Below, piece by piece: positions 1 through 6,481 of a DNA stretch of 7,832 bases. The translations under genes were made by a program, and so were the position numbers. The notes beneath the pieces were generated by a model. It made no database searches. It was not told the origin of the DNA and was given only the letters and a program-made list of their open reading frames with translations. The DNA comes from Deltaproteobacteria bacterium (GTDB lineage Bacteria > Desulfobacterota > UBA8473): contig JAUXHQ010000073.1 in NCBI GenBank assembly GCA_030621455.1, positions 1-7,832 of the forward strand, in the 5' to 3' direction. The stretch's first letter is position 1, and each line of letters starts with the position of its first letter.

Positions 1-456
1 GCCCATAGCGGTATATTCTTTATCTTCGATCAGTTCCGCATCCATGATCTCCACAATGGCTTCAATAGACTCAATCGCAGAAAGTTCTTCACGCTGAAGG
101 TTTTCAGCGGCGGACATCCGTCTTGCTTGAAGGTCATCTACAATAACAATCGAGCAGGCAATGGTTTCCATCTCAGTATAGTCTCGGATGGCTCGTAATC
201 GTCGTTCTCCTGCAACCAGTTCATAACGTTCCCGGTTAGGACGTACGACAATCGGCTCAATTAATCCCTCTCGTTGAATGCTCGTTGCCAGTTCTTTTAG
301 TTTATCCTCATCAAAGTATTTGCGATGTTGATAAGGAGAAGAATCGATATTTTGAAGGTCGATAGCCTTGACCCGGTGTCCGGCGGGAAGTGCCCCTGGG
401 GTGCAATCGAGTCCATTAGGTCTAAGATTCGCCGCCGCGGGTTGTTTTTTTGGCAC
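1..456 (-). CDS. ParB/RepB/Spo0J-family partition protein, N-terminal part (runs off the left edge)
   Basis: The visible 152 residues form a ParB N-terminal (CTP-binding) domain. Seen in the sequence: SSPYQHRKYFDEDKL at about 39-53, the family's 'N-PYQPRK-F' opening; LVAGERRLRAI at 80-90, the GERR box; and AAENLQREEL at 116-125, matching the conserved EN-QR-L box. Family knowledge: these boxes bind CTP and the protein loads at parS-like DNA sites during DNA segregation; some relatives sit on plasmids and integrated elements. The start chosen is GTG at 456 (protein begins MPKKQPAAAN), because an in-frame stop lies at 481-483 and no ATG occurs between. Its ribosome site is weak (TGGA about 8 nt upstream). 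The C-terminal DNA-binding and dimer domains are beyond the edge, and no parA is visible, so chromosomal versus mobile-element ParB cannot be decided. Family call is firm; exact start and role are less sure. Confidence 0.85.
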   Translation of the reverse strand, partial: MPKKQPAAANLRPNGLDCTPGALPAGHRVKAIDLQNIDSSPYQHRKYFDEDKLKELATSIQREGLIEPIVVRPNRERYELVAGERRLRAIRDYTEMETIACSIVIVDDLQARRMSAAENLQREELSAIESIEAIVEIMDAELIEDKEYTAMG

Positions 457-597
457 GGTATTAATCCAGGCGGTTTGCCATCAGTATTCAGCTAGAAACA
501 GAGTTAGTCGTTTTTTCTTCGTCTTGCTGATGGCTTATTGGTTAGTGTCGAAGATCCGCCGGAGGGGAATGGAGTCAGAAAAAAGGCTTGTATTTTC
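457..597. other. Spacer between the EIIA gene and the ParB-like gene
   Basis: This 141-nt stretch separates the PTS gene from the ParB-like gene. I found no convincing gene, promoter or terminator in it. A TTGACA hexamer overlaps the end of the EIIA gene on the minus strand, but no acceptable -10 box follows at 16-18 nt. A T-run follows the EIIA stop codon, but no GC-rich stem precedes it. Confidence 0.5.
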
Positions 598-1008
598 CTA
601 CCTGTCAACCTTCCTGTTCATGATCTCACTCGCCAGGTTGATGTTATCTTGACCGTAGGATTTGAGTTCCATCGCTAACTCGTCTAACGACTTGTTGTTC
701 CGGTAGGTAGAAAGCTTAATAAGCATAGGAAGGTTCACACCTGACAACACCTCTACCTTTCCATCTTTAAGAAAAGATAGACTTAGGTTGGAGGGTGTTC
801 CACCAAACATGTCGGTCATTATCAAGACACCATCACCGTTATCTAATTTCTTGACAGCAGTTAAAATGTCTTTCCTCAGCCTCTCCGGGTCTTTTTCGAA
901 ATCAACGGATATGGCCTCAAGAGACTCTATTTTACCAGAGATCATCTCAGCAACAGCAACCAGCGCATTCCCCAAATTGTGGTGGGTCACCACAAGTACC
1001 CCAACCAT
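598..1008 (-). CDS. Mannose-family PTS EIIA component (EIIA-Man-like), stand-alone domain
   Basis: Encodes 136 residues, the size of a single EIIA-Man domain. The N-terminus MVGVLVVTHH carries the expected phospho-acceptor histidine (His9), and DMFGGTPSN at 66-74 is the family signature near the active site. Family knowledge: EIIA-Man accepts phosphate from HPr on that histidine and passes it to a IIB partner. No IIB, IIC or IID gene is visible, so a regulatory role linked to ptsN and rapZ is more likely than sugar uptake; this is inference. The start at 1008 is chosen because GGAGG lies 4 nt upstream and the upstream in-frame extension has no family similarity. It is separated from rapZ by 182 nt, unlike the tight spacing of genes before it, so it may have its own promoter. 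The residue after His9 is another His where Gly is usual. Confidence 0.88.
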   Translation of the reverse strand: MVGVLVVTHHNLGNALVAVAEMISGKIESLEAISVDFEKDPERLRKDILTAVKKLDNGDGVLIMTDMFGGTPSNLSLSFLKDGKVEVLSGVNLPMLIKLSTYRNNKSLDELAMELKSYGQDNINLASEIMNRKVDR

Positions 1009-1040
1009 TATGCCTCCACACCAAACAGACCTGTCATTTG

Positions 1041-1055
1041 GGTACGGTTCGTACC
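1041..1055. repeat. Perfect short inverted repeat upstream of the EIIA gene
   Basis: GGTACG and CGTACC are exact inverted copies separated by 3 nt. The repeat lies 33-47 nt before the EIIA start codon. It could be an operator half-site pair or a small hairpin in the leader RNA. No T-run follows it in the minus-strand direction, so it does not look like a terminator. Function is unknown. Confidence 0.45.
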
Positions 1056-1106
1056 ATCTCCCTAAAAAAGCAGTAATAAACCATGAGCAAAGAGGTAATA
1101 CAAGAA

Positions 1107-1122
1107 GGCAGAAATTGTGCCT
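1107..1122 (-). promoter_or_regulatory. Candidate sigma-54 (-24/-12) promoter for the EIIA gene
   Basis: On the minus strand the sequence reads AGGCACAATTTCTGCC. Compared with the sigma-54 consensus TGGCAC-N5-TTGC, it keeps GGCAC and TGC, with the required 10 nt between the GG and GC dinucleotides; two consensus positions differ. It would start transcription roughly 85-90 nt before the EIIA start codon. The rpoN gene is nearby in the same cluster, which makes the idea attractive but does not prove it. No activator site was identified, and short motifs like this arise by chance. Confidence 0.3.
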
Positions 1123-1162
1123 TGTCATGGACTCATATTCAGATTGTAATTCATAAGAAGAA

Positions 1163-1202
1163 AATAAAAAAGGCCATTTCCGGATTGAAACTAATTGGCT
1201 TC
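1163..1202 (-). terminator. Possible weak intrinsic terminator at the end of rapZ
   Basis: On the minus strand GCCAATT and AAATGGC can pair at six of seven positions around a 13-nt loop, followed at once by CTTTTTTATTTT. The stem overlaps the rapZ stop codon. The stem is short and has a mismatch, so at best it would end transcription partially. Its position fits a break between the rpoN-rapZ operon and the more distant EIIA gene. Confidence 0.28.
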
Positions 1203-2057
1203 TATATCCCTGTGTCTGATATTGACAATATGGTTTCCATTTACCAAAGATTTGGCTACCTCGTTGATCACAGCTGTAGAACGGTGCTTCCCCCCCGTAC
1301 ACCCAATAGCGATAGTCAGATAGGCTTTCCCTTCCCTTTCGTAGAGAGGAATCAAAAAATGGATTAAGTTAGAAAACTTCTTGATAAATTTCTTTGTTTC
1401 ACCCCTCTTCAATACATAATCGGAGACCTTCTTGTCCGCACCAGTGAGGCCTCGTAGCTCTTCAATGAAGTATGGGTTCGGCAGAAACCTTACGTCCATT
1501 ATCAAATCAGCGTCATATGGCAGCCCAAACTTGAACCCAAAAGAGAGCAAATTTATTGTCATCTTCTTTAGAGAAGAGGCCTGAGTGAAATATTTACAGA
1601 TGTAGTCTTTCAATTGGTGAACATTGTAATCAGATGTATCGATAACCAAATCTGCGATATTTTTTAGGTTCTCCAGACTTTCTCTTTCCAGCCTAATCCC
1701 TTCAATGACCGGCTTGTCTTCTGCCATGGGATGAGACCTACGTGTCTCACTGAATCGTCTTAGGAGGATTTCGTCACTACATTCCAGGAATATCACCTCC
1801 ATCATGTAGCCTTCGTTCTTCAACTCTTCAAAGATACGAGGATACTCCTCCAAAAAATGTCTCTCCCTAATGTCCATTACGAGGGCTACCTTGGAGATCT
1901 CTCCTTGAGACTGAAGACGTAACTCCAGGAACTTGGGGAACAACATAACCGGCAAGTTATCTACACAAAAAAAACCAATATCCTCTAAGGCCCTCTTTGT
2001 TACGCTCTTCCCTGAGCCTGAAAGGCCGGTTATGACGACAATCCGAAAGTCCTTCAT
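1191..2057 (-). CDS. rapZ: RapZ, RNase adapter / nucleotide-binding protein (YvcJ family)
   Basis: A 288-residue protein, close to the usual length of about 285. The N-terminal P-loop GLSGSGKS is at 11-18, followed by the characteristic ALEDIGFFCVDNLP segment at about 24-37. The C-terminal signature GCTGGKHRS is at 252-260. Family knowledge: in E. coli RapZ binds small RNAs and guides RNase E to them to control amino-sugar synthesis (GlmS), thereby tuning supply for cell envelope building; in Bacillus YvcJ has NTPase activity. Whether the RNA-adapter role holds in this organism is not known. The ATG at 2057 lies 3 nt after the ptsN stop codon, so translation is probably coupled; no strong ribosome site is seen. 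Its placement with ptsN and rpoN is widely conserved. Confidence 0.95.
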   Translation of the reverse strand: MKDFRIVVITGLSGSGKSVTKRALEDIGFFCVDNLPVMLFPKFLELRLQSQGEISKVALVMDIRERHFLEEYPRIFEELKNEGYMMEVIFLECSDEILLRRFSETRRSHPMAEDKPVIEGIRLERESLENLKNIADLVIDTSDYNVHQLKDYICKYFTQASSLKKMTINLLSFGFKFGLPYDADLIMDVRFLPNPYFIEELRGLTGADKKVSDYVLKRGETKKFIKKFSNLIHFLIPLYEREGKAYLTIAIGCTGGKHRSTAVINEVAKSLVNGNHIVNIRHRDIEAN

Positions 2058-2060
2058 TTA

Positions 2061-2537
2061 TTATTTTTCCAAATGGGTTTCCTTTTCATCTCTTTCAATA
2101 ATATTCTTAAAGATCTCCTCCTCTGATCTTGCCTCCATTAGATTTTTCCTGAAAAAGCTATCCTTCAATAGACGTGAGATTCTGGCCAATGTTTTCAAGT
2201 GGATACCCGCAGAATTTTCAGGCGCAACCAGTAGAAAAAAGATATGAGTGGGTTTACCATCCATAGATTCGAAATCAATTCCCTCTATACTTCTACCAAA
2301 GGAGGCAAACAGCGTATCGATATTCTTGAGTTTTCCATGAGGGATGGCTATGCCGTCTCCAATGCCTGTACTTCCCAACCTTTCCCTTTCCAGGAAAACC
2401 TCTAAGAGTTCTTCTTTGTTTAGGCTACAATCCTTTTCCACAATGACATTTACGAGTTCCTCTAAAACCTCTCGCTTGTTCTTCGACCTCAATTCAGGAA
2501 TGACTGAATCTCTACTTAAGATGTCAGCGATTTTCAT
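2061..2537 (-). CDS. ptsN: PTS EIIA-Ntr, nitrogen-regulatory phosphocarrier
   Basis: A 158-residue EIIA domain of the fructose/nitrogen type. The motif STGIGDGIAIPHGK at about 56-69 contains the phospho-acceptor histidine (His67), and the helix region HLKTLARISRLL follows later, as in PtsN. Family knowledge: PtsN receives phosphate through the EI-Ntr/NPr relay and acts as a regulator, for example of potassium transport and stress responses, rather than in sugar uptake. The start at 2537 is preferred over an upstream in-frame codon at 2567 because the homologous protein begins MKIADIL and AGGGAGAG lies 4 nt before it. The spacer to hpf is 26 nt and to rapZ 3 nt. No HPr kinase gene lies between ptsN and rapZ. 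Confidence 0.95.
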   Translation of the reverse strand: MKIADILSRDSVIPELRSKNKREVLEELVNVIVEKDCSLNKEELLEVFLERERLGSTGIGDGIAIPHGKLKNIDTLFASFGRSIEGIDFESMDGKPTHIFFLLVAPENSAGIHLKTLARISRLLKDSFFRKNLMEARSEEEIFKNIIERDEKETHLEK

Positions 2538-2563
2538 CGATCTCTCCCTTGAACCAGCTCCTA

Positions 2564-3109
2564 TCAATACTCAGGCTCGATTAGACCATAATTCCCGTCT
2601 TTTCTACGATATATCACACATACTCTCTTTGAGGAGGCATCGGTGAAGACCAAGAATTCATAATTTGATATTTCCAGTTGCATTGCAGCCTCTTCTACGA
2701 ACATTGGCTTTATCGAGAAATTGTCGCTCTTTATAACACGTGGTTCCCCCTCTTTCTCAATACTATCGGAGGTTACCACATTAATTCTGCCGGACAAGTC
2801 CTTAATAGTGGTGTTTATGGGTTTGTGTTGCTTCAATCTTTCTTTATACTTACGAAGCTGTTTCTCAACTTTGCCCACAACCAGATCGATTGAAGAATAC
2901 ATATCTCCCGTTTCTTCTTTGCTGTTTATCACTATCCTGTTAGCGACGATACTTATCTCGGCTATGTGCCTGTGTTTCTCCACTGATAACACGACACTTG
3001 CTTCAATGGGTCGGTTAGTATGCTTCTGTACTTTGCCGACTTTCTCTTCAACATACTTCCTGAGGCTTTCAACAGTATCCATGTGTCGAAAGGTAATTGC
3101 TATCTGCAT
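2564..3109 (-). CDS. hpf: Long-form ribosome hibernation promoting factor (HPF/RaiA family)
   Basis: At 181 residues this is the long form: an S30AE ribosome-binding domain at about 1-100, a linker, and a C-terminal dimerisation domain at about 125-181 ending in RRKDGNYGLIEPEY. Family knowledge: long HPF binds the 30S decoding centre and pairs two ribosomes into inactive 100S dimers in slow growth. Seen at the start: QIAITFRHMDTVESLRKYVEEKV in shortened form, typical of the family. The ATG at 3109 has a strong AAGGAGGG about 14 nt upstream, which is too far, and a second AAGGA only 1 nt away, which is too near; the ribosome site is therefore unusual. No alternative in-frame start fits better, because a stop codon lies between. 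Spacer from rpoN is 22 nt, so the two are likely co-transcribed, as in many proteobacteria. Confidence 0.95.
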   Translation of the reverse strand: MQIAITFRHMDTVESLRKYVEEKVGKVQKHTNRPIEASVVLSVEKHRHIAEISIVANRIVINSKEETGDMYSSIDLVVGKVEKQLRKYKERLKQHKPINTTIKDLSGRINVVTSDSIEKEGEPRVIKSDNFSIKPMFVEEAAMQLEISNYEFLVFTDASSKRVCVIYRRKDGNYGLIEPEY

Positions 3110-3131
3110 ATCCTTGTTACACTCCCTCCTT

Positions 3132-4571
3132 CTAAAACACCTTCTTCCTCTTTGATGAGGGTAAGATGTTCAATATTTCACGATATTTGGTTACTGTCCG
3201 GCGTGCGATATTTATATCTGATCCCCATAAGATCTCTACAATTTTTTGGTCACTGTATGGTTTTTTTTGGTTTTCGGTAAGGATAATCTGTTTAATTTTA
3301 TCCTTTACACTCTGAGAGGCTATGCTCCCCCCCATTAAGCAACCAATCCCACTATTGAAAAAATATTTCAACTCAAATATACCTTGGAGCGTATGGACAT
3401 ATTTGTTGGTAGTTACTCGGCTGACGGTCGATTCGTGCATACCGATATCTTCTGCTATATCTCTGAGAGCCAGAGGTTTCAAATATGTAAGGCCTTTCTC
3501 AAAGAAATCTTCTTGAAATGATATGATGCTCTTCATCACCTTGTATATGGTTCTCTGCCTCTGATGAATACTCTTTATCAACCACACCGCCGAACGGATC
3601 TTGTCTTGTATGTATTCTTTTGTTATTTTTGACGTAAAATCTCCTTGGGAAAGGGCCTTACGATAGAAAGAACTTATCCTCAGCTTTGGCATCCCGTCTT
3701 CGTTAAGGATGATCCTGAATTCATCATCCTCTTTAAATACATATATGTCCGGCGTAATATATTGTGCATCCTCATCGCTATAGTATCTTCCAGGTTTAGG
3801 CTCCAGCCCGGAAATCAATTTAACGGCCTCGATGACTTTATCCCATGAAACTTCCATTTCTGTAGAGATTTTTTGAAACCTCTTGTTTTCCAAATCATGT
3901 ATATGGTTCAGGAGAATTCCTTCCACAACAGGATCATCCCCTACAAGGTGTCTCGTCTGGATGAGGAGACACTCCTTCAGATCTCTAGCTCCGACACCAA
4001 GCGGATCAAATTCTTGAATCCGTCTCAACACACCTTCAACCACACCTTCGGCTACATCGCTTATCTCAGCGATTTCCCCCAAGTCAACCCGAAGATAGCC
4101 ATCTTCGTCGATATTCCCGAGAATCAACTTGCCGACCAATTCTTCCGTCCTGGTGAAATTGGAGAGACGGAGTTGCCACATTAAATGCTCATGTAGGGAC
4201 GCCTTTTCAACCAGTCTGTTTTCTAATGGAAACCGCTCTTCACCATCAAATGCATAACCTGAACCTCCGGGAGCATTACCGCCTAAGTACTCCTCCCATT
4301 TAAGACCCAAGTTGTTGCCGTCTTCAGTATCATACGCCACCTCATCCGCTTTGTTAAGCTCCGACTCATTTGTATTGTCAACAATCGGGGAATCGCCCTC
4401 ATCATTTAAATCCTGAGCCTCTTCCAGGACCGGATTCTCTGTAATCTCATTCTGAACAAGATCGGTCAACTCCAGTCTTGATAACTGCAGCAGCTTTATT
4501 GACTGTTGCAACTGTGGAGTCATAATCGTCTGCTGACTTAGCTTTACAACCTGTCTTAGTTCAAGAGCCAT
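3132..4571 (-). CDS. rpoN: RNA polymerase sigma-54 factor
   Basis: A 479-residue sigma-54. Region I (about 1-50) is glutamine- and leucine-rich (QQTIMTPQLQQSIKLLQL), the part contacted by enhancer-binding activators. An acidic linker rich in Glu and Asp follows (about 50-90), then the core-binding region (about 120-290). The helix-turn-helix HESTVSRVTTNKYVHT is at 379-394 and the RpoN box ARRTVTKYRE at 456-465; these contact the -12 and -24 promoter elements. Start ATG at 4571 has GGGA 8 nt upstream. The residues after the helix-turn-helix read TLQGIFELKYFF, where TPRGIFELKYFF is usual. It sits 21 nt after lptB, the common lptB-rpoN-hpf arrangement, so its expression is tied to the LPS export genes. 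Confidence 0.97.
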   Translation of the reverse strand: MALELRQVVKLSQQTIMTPQLQQSIKLLQLSRLELTDLVQNEITENPVLEEAQDLNDEGDSPIVDNTNESELNKADEVAYDTEDGNNLGLKWEEYLGGNAPGGSGYAFDGEERFPLENRLVEKASLHEHLMWQLRLSNFTRTEELVGKLILGNIDEDGYLRVDLGEIAEISDVAEGVVEGVLRRIQEFDPLGVGARDLKECLLIQTRHLVGDDPVVEGILLNHIHDLENKRFQKISTEMEVSWDKVIEAVKLISGLEPKPGRYYSDEDAQYITPDIYVFKEDDEFRIILNEDGMPKLRISSFYRKALSQGDFTSKITKEYIQDKIRSAVWLIKSIHQRQRTIYKVMKSIISFQEDFFEKGLTYLKPLALRDIAEDIGMHESTVSRVTTNKYVHTLQGIFELKYFFNSGIGCLMGGSIASQSVKDKIKQIILTENQKKPYSDQKIVEILWGSDINIARRTVTKYREILNILPSSKRKKVF

Positions 4572-4592
4572 GGCACATCCCGTTAAGAAAAT

Positions 4593-5315
4593 TTACAATT
4601 TAAATTTTTCTCCCAAGTATCTTTCTTTGGCCTTTTTACTGTTGCTGATTTCATGCGGATCTCCAAACTCCACGATCTTACCTTGGTCTATGATGTAAGC
4701 CCTATCGCAAACCCCCAGTGTTTCTCGGACATTATGGTCAGAGATGACAATCCCTATACCTTTCGATTTCAATTGCAATATGACACCTTGAATGTCGATA
4801 ACCGCTATCGGATCTATCCCGGCGAATGGTTCGTCTAGTAAAACAAAAGAAGGACTGGTTACCAGGGACCTACTGATCTCTACTCTCCGACGCTCTCCTC
4901 CTGAAAGAGAGTAGGATTTATTTTTTGCGATGGAGGTTATGTTGAGCTCATCCAGAAGACCGCGTAATCGATTCATTCTCTCTTCTTTTGACAAGTCTAA
5001 CGTCTCCAAGATAGCCAGGATGTTATCCTCTACCGTCAACTTGCGGAATATGGATGACTCTTGGGGAAGGTAGTTAATGCCTTTCCTGGCCCGCATATAC
5101 ATGGGGTAATCTGTTATGTCCTCCTCATTCAAAAAGACCCTCCCCTTATCCGGCTTGATTAAACCGGCGATCATGTAAAAAATAGTTGTCTTGCCGGCTC
5201 CGTTGGGACCCAGCAATCCGGCGACCTCTCCGGTCTCGATCTCCATCGTGAGGTCATTGACAACTTTTCTGTTCCCATATGCCTTTACCAGCCCTTTGGC
5301 CTGTAAGGTTTGCAT
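4593..5315 (-). CDS. lptB: LPS export ABC transporter ATP-binding protein
   Basis: A 240-residue ABC ATPase, the usual LptB length. Walker A GPNGAGKT is at 36-43, the Q-loop glutamine at 85 (LPQE), the signature LSGGE at 137-141, Walker B FVLLDE at 157-162 and the switch histidine at 194 (SDHNVRE). Family knowledge: an LptB dimer powers LptF and LptG to pull LPS out of the inner membrane and push it along the LptC-LptA bridge. The DEPFAGIDPIAV stretch is typical of LptB among ABC ATPases. The ATG at 5315 follows the lptA stop codon with no gap, and only a weak purine-rich ribosome site is visible, which suggests translational coupling. lptF and lptG are not in the window. Confidence 0.97.
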   Translation of the reverse strand: MQTLQAKGLVKAYGNRKVVNDLTMEIETGEVAGLLGPNGAGKTTIFYMIAGLIKPDKGRVFLNEEDITDYPMYMRARKGINYLPQESSIFRKLTVEDNILAILETLDLSKEERMNRLRGLLDELNITSIAKNKSYSLSGGERRRVEISRSLVTSPSFVLLDEPFAGIDPIAVIDIQGVILQLKSKGIGIVISDHNVRETLGVCDRAYIIDQGKIVEFGDPHEISNSKKAKERYLGEKFKL

Positions 5316-5870
5316 CTATTCTCTTTCTTGTTCCGTGCTTTTCTTGAAGTAGATTGTCGCATTCACCCTTGTGTGTTCGTCGGCTTCCACTATCCCTCTA
5401 TCTTCGGCCATAAAAAAGATTATCTTCGCACCTTTGATTATGTTATCCCCCTCCCTGACCTCGGGTGTTCCGGTAAGTGTAACTTTTTCCTCGGAATTTT
5501 CAAAGACGGCCTTATCCCCGGTGGCTATTCGATCCCCTTGAGTTATCTTCACATCCCCTTCAGCGATAAGCTCCTTCACAGTTTTGTTTGATTTGTCAAA
5601 CATGATGAAAATACTCTCGCAATGGATTATGATATCCCCTCTTTTAGCTATCACATTCCCGATGAACCTTACAATGTTTTTCTCATTATCCCCCTCAAGA
5701 CGATCAGAATCTATTACTATAGGTACGCTCTCTCCGTTTCCTCCCAAACTGCCTTCTTTATCGCGTAAGGAAGATCCACCGGAGGCCACTGGCCGGTTTA
5801 TATTCAGAGACAGCGCCAAAGCTATCAATAATAATAAAGGCAATCCCTTGTGTAAGAGTTGTAACTTCAT
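5316..5870 (-). CDS. lptA: LPS transport periplasmic protein
   Basis: Encodes 184 residues from ATG 5870. The N-terminus is a signal peptide: positive MKLQLLHKG, a leucine-rich core, and a probable cleavage near PVAS|GG (about residue 30). The rest is an OstA/LptA beta-jellyroll domain from about 49 onward (VPIVIDSDRLEGDNE, then repeated GDV/GNV and G-D-I patterns). Family knowledge: LptA oligomers bridge the periplasm and carry LPS from LptC to LptD at the outer membrane. An in-frame TTG at 5882 could start a protein 4 residues longer; ATG is preferred because it gives the standard signal peptide, although both ribosome sites are weak. It lies 23 nt after lptC and abuts lptB directly. Confidence 0.92.
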   Translation of the reverse strand: MKLQLLHKGLPLLLLIALALSLNINRPVASGGSSLRDKEGSLGGNGESVPIVIDSDRLEGDNEKNIVRFIGNVIAKRGDIIIHCESIFIMFDKSNKTVKELIAEGDVKITQGDRIATGDKAVFENSEEKVTLTGTPEVREGDNIIKGAKIIFFMAEDRGIVEADEHTRVNATIYFKKSTEQERE

Positions 5871-5893
5871 GATATACCACAAGGCCTGTAAAA

Positions 5894-6466
5894 TCAGTCG
5901 AGTTCCACCTGTTCAGCAGGTCTGAGTATTGTAGAAACATTATCCAATATAAAAAATCTTTCCCTGTCAATATCTATACTTATTCCTACACCTTTGATCT
6001 CCATCCCGAAACCGGTGAAGGCGATCTTGTCCGGCGTAAAGACTCTCCTCTCTTTTGAGCTGTATTTCAATGACTCTGTATGAAATTCATATCGATCACC
6101 GGAACTTGCAACAATATTGCCCTCCATTTCAACATCTCTTGAATCGGTTGCGACCCTCCCCTCATCTCCAACCAATGTAAGCGGCTTCCCATCTTTCAAG
6201 AACACCGTAACCATTAGATCCTTAAAAGTAGCCTGATCCTCATCTCTAAAGTATTGCCCTGAACTCGCTTTGAGTTCCCATTCCTTGATGCCGCGGTTAG
6301 TCTTTGTGTAATGAATATTCTTTATTGTCATATCCGCGTCGCTGATATCCGAGTCGAAAATATCTTCCCGAGAATCCTTGTCACCATAGTTAGTTATGAA
6401 TATACCTATAACAGTAAAAATTACTAAAATAATCACAGAAATAAGTACAAGTCTTGTTTTTTTCAT
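5894..6466 (-). CDS. lptC: LPS export system protein LptC
   Basis: A 190-residue bitopic protein: short basic start (MKKTR), one membrane helix at about 6-27, then a periplasmic beta-jellyroll domain. The segments DADMTIKNIHYTKTNRG, ATFKDLMVTVF and the VEMEGNIVASSG repeat pattern match the LptC (DUF1239) fold. Family knowledge: LptC sits with LptB2FG in the inner membrane and hands LPS to LptA. Identification is by fold pattern plus its position directly before lptA and lptB; primary sequence is poorly conserved in this family. The only ribosome site near ATG 6466 is AGGG right against the start codon, and the normal upstream region may have been altered by the palindromic element that starts 16 nt upstream. 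Confidence 0.9.
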   Translation of the reverse strand: MKKTRLVLISVIILVIFTVIGIFITNYGDKDSREDIFDSDISDADMTIKNIHYTKTNRGIKEWELKASSGQYFRDEDQATFKDLMVTVFLKDGKPLTLVGDEGRVATDSRDVEMEGNIVASSGDRYEFHTESLKYSSKERRVFTPDKIAFTGFGMEIKGVGISIDIDRERFFILDNVSTILRPAEQVELD

Positions 6467-6481
6467 CCCTAGAGTGTGGAA

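Noticed and set aside
452..466. TGGCAC on the plus strand as a sigma-54 -24 box
   Set aside because: No GC at the -12 distance; the following bases read TTAAT, and no plus-strand gene follows.
575..600. T-run after the EIIA stop codon as an intrinsic terminator
   Set aside because: Only an A/T-rich pairing is possible before the T-run, with no GC-rich stem.
592..610. TTGACA hexamer on the minus strand as a -35 box for the ParB-like gene
   Set aside because: No AT-rich -10 match at 16-18 nt downstream; the hexamer is within the end of the EIIA coding sequence.
368..652. Plus-strand 94-residue open frame with a hydrophobic stretch
   Set aside because: It lies opposite the ParB-like start and the end of the EIIA gene, shows no recognisable domain, and lacks a clear ribosome site; the minus-strand ParB frame carries clear family motifs.
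1009..1302. N-terminal extension of the EIIA frame
   Set aside because: The extra 98 residues overlap rapZ out of frame, have no similarity to EIIA proteins, and a good GGAGG site precedes the internal ATG at 1008.
5758..5970. Minus-strand 70-residue frame spanning the lptC-lptA junction
   Set aside because: It is out of frame with both lpt genes and has no domain; it is a shadow of the real coding regions.
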